Source: JBHHZI01 sp046757965 (GTDB lineage Bacteria > Acidobacteriota > Polarisedimenticolia > SMYD01). Taken from it: DNA of 18,407 bases. A model generated the notes under the pieces. That model had not been told where the DNA came from. It searched no databases and saw only the letters and a program-made list of their open reading frames with translations. Shown here piece after piece: positions 1 to 6,316 of this stretch. The stretch's first letter is position 1. Every line of letters starts with the position of its first letter. The stretch is from positions 1-18,407 of the forward strand of contig JBHHZI010000057.1 in NCBI GenBank assembly GCA_046757965.1, given 5' to 3'. A program made the position numbers and the translations under genes.

Positions 1-152
1 AGATGGCCCGCTCGGAGCCGAATGGCGCCGCCGATGCCGAAGGACATGGTGCGCCCCGTCAGACGCACCGCCGAGGGGGCCGTCCCGGCCATGCCGAGAA
101 GAGCGAAGAGGACAAGGACCGGAGGAACCGGCGCGCGCGCGGGTCGTCTCAT
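1..152 (-). CDS. Secreted protein, N-terminal fragment (cut by window edge)
   Basis: An ATG at 152 on the minus strand opens a frame with no stop up to base 1, giving about 50 residues. The peptide starts MRRPARAP, followed by a hydrophobic core (VLVLFALLGMAG) and small residues (TAPSA), which is a typical Sec signal peptide with likely cleavage near residue 28. The visible mature part (VRLTGRTMSFGIGGAIRLRAG) is too short to assign to a family. The gene lies 139 bases downstream of the S46 peptidase on the same strand. No strong Shine-Dalgarno sequence is visible before the ATG, so the start and the gene itself are moderately supported. It could be an envelope or outer-membrane protein, but nothing seen proves this. 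Confidence 0.45.
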   Translation of the reverse strand, partial: MRRPARAPVPPVLVLFALLGMAGTAPSAVRLTGRTMSFGIGGAIRLRAGH

Positions 153-291
153 CGAGATCAGTTCTCGTGACCGTTCCGCGCGGCGAACGGAAGGGCAGGA
201 CGGCAGGCGAGGCCACCACGACGTCGCCGCCAGGGAGGCATCGTAACACAGCCGCCGTCGACGACCTCTCCAGGACACCGGTGGGGGGAGT

Positions 292-2559
292 TCAGGGTCG
301 GGATGAGTCCATGGCGGGTGGTGTCGAACCACCGATCTCGTCCACGAGTCCGTTCGCCCGATAGATGACCCGGAGGGCCTCGAGCATGGCGGCGGGGTGG
401 ACGGCCACCGAGCGATTCTTCGCCGGGTCGAACCAGAATGACCCGGCGATCGAATGAATGTTGCCGTCGAAGATGAGGCCGACGAGGTTGCCGTCGCGGT
501 CGATGACAGGACTGCCGGAGTTACCGCCGGTGATATCGGTGCTGGCGGCGAAGTCGAAGCGCTTGTCCAGGTGAAGGCGCGGGCGGGCGTCCAGCCAGGA
601 TTGCGGCAGACGAAAGGGGTCCTCGCCGGTGGCCCGATCGTAGACCGCGCCGAGCGTGGTGAACGGGGGAACCCGCGTACCCGCCTCGTCCCAGCCCGAC
701 ACGGTCCCGAACGACACGCGAAGCGTGAAGGTGGCGTCCGGGTACGTGGAGGTGCCGTGCAGCGCGAACCGCACCCGCGCGATCCTGGCGGCCGCGGCAT
801 CTTCCACGGCCTCGACCTCGTCCTCGTACCGCGCGCGCAGCACGCGGGCCGTCCCATCGATACTGCGGGCCAGATCGATCATCGGGTCGTCGGTGGTGTC
901 GATGGCTGCCTGGCCGCCGTTCCACAGGGCCGTGCGCACTCCCGGCTCGGCCAGCTTCGTGCCCTGGACCAGCCGTCGGGCCAGCGCCTCCGGTGAGGTT
1001 GTTCCCAGCACCTGTTTCACCGTCGCATCATCCGGCCCCAGCCACTCGCGCATCTTCGCGAGGGAGAAAGAGAGGCGCATCTCTTCCAGGTCGGCGTGAA
1101 TCGGACGGGGCGCTGCGAGCCGCTGGCGCAGCGCCGGCAGGGCCGCATCGGTGTACTCGCGCAGGCGGGTGTCGTTCGGTTTCGGTCGCTCGGCAGCGGC
1201 ACGAACCAGGGTGCGGGCGATGGAGAACAGGCGTCCGCCGAACGCCGCGCCCTGCTCGAGAAAGACGTATTCGTCGTGGAACGGCCTGAACGCCCGGTAT
1301 GCCGCCTCGATGTCGCTCCACGCTGAACCGTATTTCTTGTTCAGGCTGGCATCTCTCGCGACAGCGTCACGGAGCGCCGTCTCCTTGTCCCGCTTGTGCG
1401 CCATGAGGCCGTCGTCGAGCAGCGCGAAGAGTTGATTGCGTCGCACCTTGATGGAGTTCTCGATACCGAGGAGGGGTCCCTGGACAAGACGGTGGCGCTC
1501 GTTCCCGGTGGTGCCGAACTCGATCAGCCGCCCGCGCAGTTCCGATGCCCGCAGGAGGGACGGCGGCAGCACGACGTTGCGCAGAAAAGTGAGCTGGGCC
1601 ACGGTCAGCAGACGGCGCGTCGACCCGGGATGTCCCGACACGAAGACCGGCTCCCCCTCGACGGCTCCCTCGGGCCGGAGGGTCAGATGGTCCGGAGTCC
1701 GGGCTGGCCTCCCATGCTCGTAGACGCGCAGAAACGCCATGTCCAGGCAGGTGCGCGGAAAATTGAAATTGTCCGGATCCCCGCCGAACGCGGCGATGGA
1801 CGCCTCCGGCGCGAATACCAGCCGGACATCGTCGTACCGATGGTAGGTGTACATGTGAAACCGGCTGCCGGCATACAGGCTCACCGTCTCGCAGGCCACC
1901 GGCGCGTCGTCCGGCGCGGCCTCCTCGCATGCGGATTCCAGGCGAGTGAGGGTCTGCCGGCGAGTTTTTCCCGCCTCGGTGGGGCCCTTGCCACGGACCG
2001 CTGCGGTGATCCTTGCCGTGATGTCCTCGATGCCGATGAGGACGGAGATCTGCTCGGCAGGACAGGCTCGCTCGTCTTCCCGCCCGCGGGCCAGGAAGCC
2101 GTTCGCCTCGAGATCGTCGTCGGCGGAGGAGAGCCGGCTCAGGCATGGCCGGGCACAGTGATGATTCGTCAGCACCAGGCCGTCGGCGGAGACGAAGGAG
2201 CCCGTGCAGCCACCTTCCAGCCGCACCGTCGACCGGCGCACGTGATCCAGCCAGGCCTGGTCGATGTCGACGCCGTAGCGTTCCTTCACGACCTCTGCCG
2301 GGAAATGATCCGGTGTCCACATGCCTTCATCGGCATGAGCAGATATCGCGGCGCCGCTCACGCAGAGGACGGCGGTGAGCAGCCAGGCGGCGGTGTGTCG
2401 TGTCCCATGGCTCGTTGGCGGTGCTGTCGCGGCGAACGGCTGCTCGGTCCGGCGGGAGAACGGCGATCGCGGCTTCCGCAGAGCTGTCGTCGGGCGGGGT
2501 GCAGTTGACGCTGCACGCTGACCGTGGAAGGGCGTTGATCGAGAGGAATGCGGCGTCAT
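292..2559 (-). CDS. S46 family serine dipeptidyl-peptidase (DPP7-like)
   Basis: This is a periplasmic exopeptidase of family S46 (DPP7/DPP11/DAP BII), which removes N-terminal dipeptides. The 755-residue product has a hydrophobic signal core at about 58-73 and a likely cleavage after AHA (74-76). The mature protein begins DEGMW, as is usual in S46. Catalytic His lies in TNHHC (131-135, probably His134), the acid in FGGDPDNFNFPR (Asp261 or Asp263) and the nucleophile in GGNSGSP (Ser681). Gly699 sits 18 residues after that Ser, where DPP11 has Arg and DPP7/DAP BII have Gly; this predicts cleavage after hydrophobic or aliphatic rather than acidic P1 residues. Mature length (about 680) fits the family. 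The basic stretch before the signal core (about 56 residues) is unusually long, but no in-frame ATG, GTG or TTG lies closer. The gene is 70 bases downstream of the ABC permease on the same strand and may be co-transcribed. Confidence 0.93.
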   Translation of the reverse strand: MTPHSSRSTPFHGQRAASTAPRPTTALRKPRSPFSRRTEQPFAATAPPTSHGTRHTAAWLLTAVLCVSGAAISAHADEGMWTPDHFPAEVVKERYGVDIDQAWLDHVRRSTVRLEGGCTGSFVSADGLVLTNHHCARPCLSRLSSADDDLEANGFLARGREDERACPAEQISVLIGIEDITARITAAVRGKGPTEAGKTRRQTLTRLESACEEAAPDDAPVACETVSLYAGSRFHMYTYHRYDDVRLVFAPEASIAAFGGDPDNFNFPRTCLDMAFLRVYEHGRPARTPDHLTLRPEGAVEGEPVFVSGHPGSTRRLLTVAQLTFLRNVVLPPSLLRASELRGRLIEFGTTGNERHRLVQGPLLGIENSIKVRRNQLFALLDDGLMAHKRDKETALRDAVARDASLNKKYGSAWSDIEAAYRAFRPFHDEYVFLEQGAAFGGRLFSIARTLVRAAAERPKPNDTRLREYTDAALPALRQRLAAPRPIHADLEEMRLSFSLAKMREWLGPDDATVKQVLGTTSPEALARRLVQGTKLAEPGVRTALWNGGQAAIDTTDDPMIDLARSIDGTARVLRARYEDEVEAVEDAAAARIARVRFALHGTSTYPDATFTLRVSFGTVSGWDEAGTRVPPFTTLGAVYDRATGEDPFRLPQSWLDARPRLHLDKRFDFAASTDITGGNSGSPVIDRDGNLVGLIFDGNIHSIAGSFWFDPAKNRSVAVHPAAMLEALRVIYRANGLVDEIGGSTPPAMDSSRP

Positions 2560-2629
2560 GGACGCCGGCGAGGATAGCAGACGGTCTCTCCCGGGGTGGG
2601 TCCAAGAGGCGCCCGGCGCTTCCCCGCCG

Positions 2630-4255
2630 TCACGAGAGTGCCGGCCGTGCCGGTGCCTCTTCCCGGATCAATCGCTCGAATGACGCGCCGCTCCAGATGA
2701 TTCCCACCGCCACCATTACCCAGGTGCCGACACGGGCCCAGAGCCACTTGTCATACACACCCAGGGTCCACAATGAAACGACCGTGATGAGCGGCAGGTT
2801 GAGGGCTCCGATGATGAGAAGGGTACTGCTGGCCGCAGCGTACCACGAGCGGCAGAAGGGCAGCGCCAGCATCCACCGCTGCACGATCCGGAGCATCAGC
2901 TCGAAGAGTCCCGCCACCAGGAGGAGATCCGAGATCGTCAGGGTGAACGGCGCGCCGGCCCGCGACCAGAGAACGAACATGGTCAGCAGCGCCGGCGCCA
3001 GCGTGACGGCCCGGGCCACGCCGCGCTGTGCCGCCGCGAGACGACGGCGGTCGAGATCTCCGGTGGCGATCAGCCAGCCCGCATCGCTGAACTCGCTGTG
3101 TTGCTGGAAGAGGAGACCGACGATCGGCGACGCCAGAGCCAGCGAGAGCCAGACGACGATGCCGCGTATCGGCAGGTGCTGGTCCGGCAGCACGAAGACG
3201 AAACCGGCCAGGTCGTGCGCGGGAGTGGCGAGAATCACGACGCACAGACCGAGGGTGGCCGCGTAGAGATAGCGCAAGACGCCGAGTCGCCAGTCCTCGC
3301 GGACGTGAGCGATGACCAGCCGCCGCAGAATGCGTCCTTCTCTGCGGCGTGTGAAGACCGCGAGAACTCCGCCGAGCAGATCAATCATCCAGGAACGGCG
3401 CGGTGTTGGTCCCATCGGCTCCAGCAGGCCACCGCGGTCTCGCGCCGACTGGAAGATGGGCACGGTCATTCCGAGCAGAACAACCAGCGCCAGTCCCATG
3501 CCCGCCACGAATGGTGCGGTGCTGCTTCCACCCAGCACGCCCCAGGCAGCGAACCAGTCGAGCGGGAGCCACGCCGAGAGCGCTCCGTCCATCCAGGAGG
3601 ACCCGCCGGGGTGTCCACGGCTGATAAAGCTGGCGATATAGAACCCCATCACGGCGAGGACGGTGAGAGTGCGGCCGGTTCTTCGAGCGCTCTGCCGTCC
3701 CAGCCGCCGTTGCAGCATCAGCGTTCCCGAGACGACCGCGAGCAGGATGGCAAGTGTCTGCAGCGCCAGGCCGAGCGCCAGCCCCGGCCCGTCGAGGAAG
3801 GGATGGGGGGCGACGATGGTGTACGGGATCAGAGGCAGGGCGACGAGAAGCGCACAGCTTCCCATGAGGTCACGGCCCAGCAGCATCAACTGGGCGAGAA
3901 GGCAGTCGCGGCGAGAGATCGGCCACCAGCCGATGGCCACGTGGTCGGCCTCGTCGAGCACGACGGAAAAAACGCGCAGCAAGCCGACGCCGAGAGCCAC
4001 GAGGGCGGCGCAGCCGGCGATGAATCGCGCGGCAAGAACCGGCGGGTGCACCACGATGGGCACCACAGCCAGGGCCAGGGACATGTCGATCAGCACCACG
4101 ACAAAGAACAGCCGGAGATGCCGGGGCGCCAGCCCTCCTCCCCGGCGCTCGACGGCCAGCTCCGCGGCTCCCTCTGCGGCGCGGGCGAGGTGGTGGCGAA
4201 GAATGCGAACGACGGATGCATCGCTGCCCAGCAGGCGCACCAGCCGGTCAATCAC
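2630..4255 (-). CDS. ABC exporter membrane subunit (large ABC-2-like permease)
   Basis: This polytopic inner-membrane protein of about 541 residues is the partner of the ATPase encoded just upstream. Around 12 hydrophobic segments are visible, for example FFVVVLIDMSLALAVV near 50-66, CAALVALGVGLLRVF near 81-96 and LLIIGALNLPLITVVSLW near residue 490. They fall in two halves separated by a hydrophilic Arg-rich stretch (about 290-345). I do not recognise a named permease family; the assignment rests on topology and gene pairing, so the substrate is unknown. I chose the GTG at 4255 because GGGAG lies six bases before it and the start overlaps the ATPase stop (GTGATTGA), which suggests translational coupling. 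An in-frame ATG at 4276 (GGCGGA four bases upstream) and one at 4348 are alternatives; the latter would overlap the ATPase by about 100 bases. Confidence 0.85.
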   Translation of the reverse strand: MIDRLVRLLGSDASVVRILRHHLARAAEGAAELAVERRGGGLAPRHLRLFFVVVLIDMSLALAVVPIVVHPPVLAARFIAGCAALVALGVGLLRVFSVVLDEADHVAIGWWPISRRDCLLAQLMLLGRDLMGSCALLVALPLIPYTIVAPHPFLDGPGLALGLALQTLAILLAVVSGTLMLQRRLGRQSARRTGRTLTVLAVMGFYIASFISRGHPGGSSWMDGALSAWLPLDWFAAWGVLGGSSTAPFVAGMGLALVVLLGMTVPIFQSARDRGGLLEPMGPTPRRSWMIDLLGGVLAVFTRRREGRILRRLVIAHVREDWRLGVLRYLYAATLGLCVVILATPAHDLAGFVFVLPDQHLPIRGIVVWLSLALASPIVGLLFQQHSEFSDAGWLIATGDLDRRRLAAAQRGVARAVTLAPALLTMFVLWSRAGAPFTLTISDLLLVAGLFELMLRIVQRWMLALPFCRSWYAAASSTLLIIGALNLPLITVVSLWTLGVYDKWLWARVGTWVMVAVGIIWSGASFERLIREEAPARPALS

Positions 4256-5015
4256 CGCGATCTCCCAGCAAGGCATCAAGTCCGCCGGGATCGGGCGGCG
4301 GGGAGTCGGTGAGGTGAAGGAGAATGTCCCCGAGAGAATTGCCACCATGTGCGGCGCGCAGTGCAGTCACCGTGCCGGTGTAGACAAGGTGTCCGTTGTG
4401 GATCAGAAGCACGTGTCCGCACAGGTCCTGCGCCTGTTCCAGGATGTGGCTTGAGTAAAGTATCGTGCGGCCTTCCGCCGCCATGCTGCGCAGAAGGCTG
4501 GCGAGCATCCTCTGACTCGGGACGTCGAGCCCGTTCAGCGGTTCGTCCAGGAGCAGAACCTGCGGTCGGTGCATGACGGCCGCAGCCATGAGAATCTTCG
4601 CGCGCATGCCCTTCGAAAACGTTCCGAGCTTCCTGTCCTGGACGCCGGTCAGTTCGAGATGGGCCATCAGGCCTGTCATACGGCGATGGATCGTGTCCTT
4701 GTTCAGACGATGAATCTCACCGGCCAGTTCGAGATACTCCCTTGCGGTCAGACCTTCATAGAGGGCGGCGTGTTCCGGCACGTAGCCGAGGAGGCGCCTC
4801 ACCGTCATGGGCTCTTGGCGAATGTCGTGCCCGAGCACGCGCGCCGTGCCGGCCGTGGGCGGCAGAAGAGTGGCCAGCATGTTGAGGGTTGTGGTCTTGC
4901 CGGCACCGTTGACACCGAGCAGGCCGACGATACAGCCCGCCGGGACGGTAACCGTGAGGGCGTCCACCGCGAGGTCGGCGCCGTATGTTCGCGACAGCCC
5001 CTCGATATCGATCAT
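4248..5015 (-). CDS. ABC transporter ATP-binding protein
   Basis: This is the cytoplasmic ATPase that powers the adjacent permease. From the ATG at 5015 the product has 255 residues and begins MIDIEGLSRTYG, the usual N-terminus of the CcmA/NatA-like class. Walker A is GVNGAGKT (34-41), the signature is FSKGM (133-137), Walker B is VLLLDEP (153-159), and the switch His is His190 in YSSH. All key residues are present. An upstream in-frame ATG at 5081 would add 22 low-complexity residues. I prefer 5015 because no Shine-Dalgarno sequence precedes 5081 and a TATAAT sits only two bases upstream of it, which would place the transcript start at or past that ATG. The ribosome site for 5015 is itself weak (GGGA close to the ATG). 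The stop overlaps the permease GTG start. Known relatives drive antibiotic, Na+ or lipid export, but nothing here fixes the substrate. Confidence 0.92.
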   Translation of the reverse strand: MIDIEGLSRTYGADLAVDALTVTVPAGCIVGLLGVNGAGKTTTLNMLATLLPPTAGTARVLGHDIRQEPMTVRRLLGYVPEHAALYEGLTAREYLELAGEIHRLNKDTIHRRMTGLMAHLELTGVQDRKLGTFSKGMRAKILMAAAVMHRPQVLLLDEPLNGLDVPSQRMLASLLRSMAAEGRTILYSSHILEQAQDLCGHVLLIHNGHLVYTGTVTALRAAHGGNSLGDILLHLTDSPPPDPGGLDALLGDRGD

Positions 5016-5082
5016 CTGTCCCGGCCTCGCGCGACCGGTTCCATCTGCGGTGGTCTCGCCATCGTGTCTGGTGCCGCCCATG

Positions 5083-5088
5083 ATTATA
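5083..5088 (-). promoter_or_regulatory. Possible -10 box (TATAAT) for the ABC exporter block
   Basis: A perfect TATAAT reads on the minus strand immediately upstream of the ATG at 5081. Transcription would start around 5076, inside the longer ATPase reading frame, which favours the shorter start at 5015. The hexamer 17 bases further upstream (ACTGAT) is a poor -35 match, so this may be an activator-dependent promoter or chance. In DNA this GC-rich an exact TATAAT is unlikely to be common. Confidence 0.4.
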
Positions 5089-5188
5089 GCGTGCCGGATG
5101 AGGGCATCAGTATCTGGTGGGGCTTCAGGGCGATGATGTGCCGCCGGGATGCATCCCAGCGGTGGAGAGCCACGGGGAGCGCGTGCTT

Positions 5189-5344
5189 CACGCGCTGGTC
5201 GTCTCTCGGTCTGGCGGCACGCTCAACGCCGGCCAGCTCAAGACCATCCTGCGAAGGACCGCGGATGACGTCGGCAAACCGGGCAGCGACGAGATCTACA
5301 GCCACGGCCGGGTCAACTCGTTTCGGGCCGTGACGGCGCCGTAG
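5189..5344 (+). pseudogene. Subtilisin-like (S8) protease, C-terminal remnant
   Basis: On the plus strand, in a frame ending with TAG at 5342-5344, about 45 residues match the end of the S8 subtilase catalytic domain. LVVSRSGGTLNAGQLKTIL corresponds to the helix that follows the catalytic Ser region, and TADDVGKPGSDEIYSHGRVN to the conserved tail with an xGxGRVNxxRAV pattern. The catalytic Ser motif (GTSMAxPH) and everything upstream are missing: before about 5190 the frame no longer resembles a subtilase, stops occur in frame at 5081, 5087 and 5099, and beyond that lies the minus-strand ATPase gene. An in-frame GTG at 5117 would give a 75-residue ORF, but no ribosome site supports it. This is read as a decayed 3' end left by a deletion or rearrangement. 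Family resemblance is by eye. Confidence 0.55.
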
Positions 5345-5365
5345 CGGGGCGCGGCGGAGCGCCGG

Positions 5366-5932
5366 TCACTCCGGGAAACTGATCAGGATCTGACGCGCCT
5401 GGTCATGGGTCGATGTGAGATACCAGATGACGATCACCTGCTTCCCGTCCATGACCAGGGGTATGGACCAGCCGCGATTGTCGGGGAGCTTCGTCCAGTC
5501 CTCGATGGGAGTGAGCTTGAAGGGCGTCTCGTCCCGGCTTCGGATCCAGTGATTGACGTTACTGCGAAACGACGTGGTCTCGGTTGTCTGGGTCGACTTG
5601 CGCTCCGGTGTGAAGTCGCCGCACACGATGACACCGTCCAGAAAGTCGTTCCGGCAACCCGGGTTCTCATGGGCGTCGGCTGAGCGGAGGATCAGGGCGC
5701 CGAGTTCACGCTTCCGGGCCTCTGGAAGGGACCAGTGGGAGAGTTCGGCCGTTCCGATGATGACCTGTTCGAGGACCGTCTCGGTGCGGGAGGGAGCGGT
5801 CCGGCCGCCGGCCCCGCCGTTCGCCGACGGATCTGCCGAGACCGTTCCCGTCAGGGCGCCGCCGGCGAAGAGCACGCCGGCGAGAACGAGTAACGGTGTC
5901 GTCTTTCTGTCATGAGCCTGGAGCACGGTCAT
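5366..5932 (-). CDS. Small secreted protein of unknown function
   Basis: The 188-residue product has a signal peptide (basic start, core LLVLAGVLFAGGAL about 14-27, cleavage near VSA-D at 33-34). A Gly/Ser/Thr-rich linker follows to about residue 50, then a compact domain. Visible features are two Cys (93 and 104) that could form a disulfide, a Trp-containing segment NHWIRSRDETPFKLTPIEDW (128-147), and a C-terminal beta-like stretch GKQVIVIWYLTST. I do not recognise the family. The ATG at 5932 was chosen because GAGGAAGGGG precedes it directly and the signal peptide begins there; the frame is open upstream to 6127, but that part is Arg-rich and unlike coding sequence. The gene diverges from the amidohydrolase and ends 21 bases from the subtilase remnant. 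Confidence 0.75.
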   Translation of the reverse strand: MTVLQAHDRKTTPLLVLAGVLFAGGALTGTVSADPSANGGAGGRTAPSRTETVLEQVIIGTAELSHWSLPEARKRELGALILRSADAHENPGCRNDFLDGVIVCGDFTPERKSTQTTETTSFRSNVNHWIRSRDETPFKLTPIEDWTKLPDNRGWSIPLVMDGKQVIVIWYLTSTHDQARQILISFPE

Positions 5933-6316
5933 CCCCTTCCTCGAAGGGCGTGGCCGCCGCCGGTCAGGGTGATGGCAGCCACGCGAGCCAGAGAATCGTT
6001 CACGTTCGACCGACGAGACGCGATCTGTCGCGGCGGGCAAGAAGCATTCTCTGGCAGACCGCCGCCGGGAGAGGTGAGGGTCCGTCCGTGCCGAATCCGG
6101 GATTCGCCACTTGCTCCGATCCAGCATGTTCTCGCCTCCATGCTAGCAGGCCCGGGAGCAGCCTGTCTGGTGCCGGTCTGGTCATTCCCGGGCTTGCGTC
6201 CAGGACGCCGGCGGCATGGGATGGCTGCGCGGTCGGCGCGCGCGCGAGTCTGCCTCCCCGGGTCGCGGTTGTGGTACAAACGGCATCGGACACTGGACCG
6301 GAGAGGAGTGAACCCG
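5933..6316. promoter_or_regulatory. Divergent intergenic region with two perfect inverted repeats
   Basis: This 384-base gap lies between the starts of the secreted protein (minus) and the amidohydrolase (plus), so it should carry both promoters. It contains a 15-base palindrome, CGAATCC-G-GGATTCG, at 6092-6106. A second 10-base perfect inverted repeat has arms GCCAGAGAAT (5987-5996) and ATTCTCTGGC (6046-6055). A shorter repeat has arms AGCATG (6123-6128) and CATGCT (6139-6144). For the amidohydrolase, TGGTACAAA at 6272-6280 resembles an extended -10, but no good -35 accompanies it. No promoter stands out for the minus gene. Frames open across the region are Arg/Pro-rich and are not regarded as genes. 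Confidence 0.4.
6092..6106. promoter_or_regulatory. 15-base palindrome, possible operator
   Basis: CGAATCC, a central G, then GGATTCG form a perfect two-fold symmetric site. It sits about 160 bases from the minus-strand start and 210 bases from the plus-strand start of the divergent pair. Size and symmetry suit a dimeric repressor or activator. No regulator gene lies in the window, so the function is inferred from symmetry and position only. Confidence 0.3.

Noticed and set aside
129..141. Alternating GC run (also near 6239-6246) as a special DNA structure
   Set aside because: Short GC alternations are expected in DNA this GC-rich and neither run is linked to a feature.
1396..2508. 370-residue plus-strand open frame opposite the S46 peptidase
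   Set aside because: It is the complement of a gene with intact catalytic motifs and has no plausible start site or domain.
3098..4312. 404-residue plus-strand open frame rich in His, Gln, Asp and Glu
   Set aside because: Highly polar composition is what the complement of a hydrophobic membrane protein gives; it lies opposite the permease.
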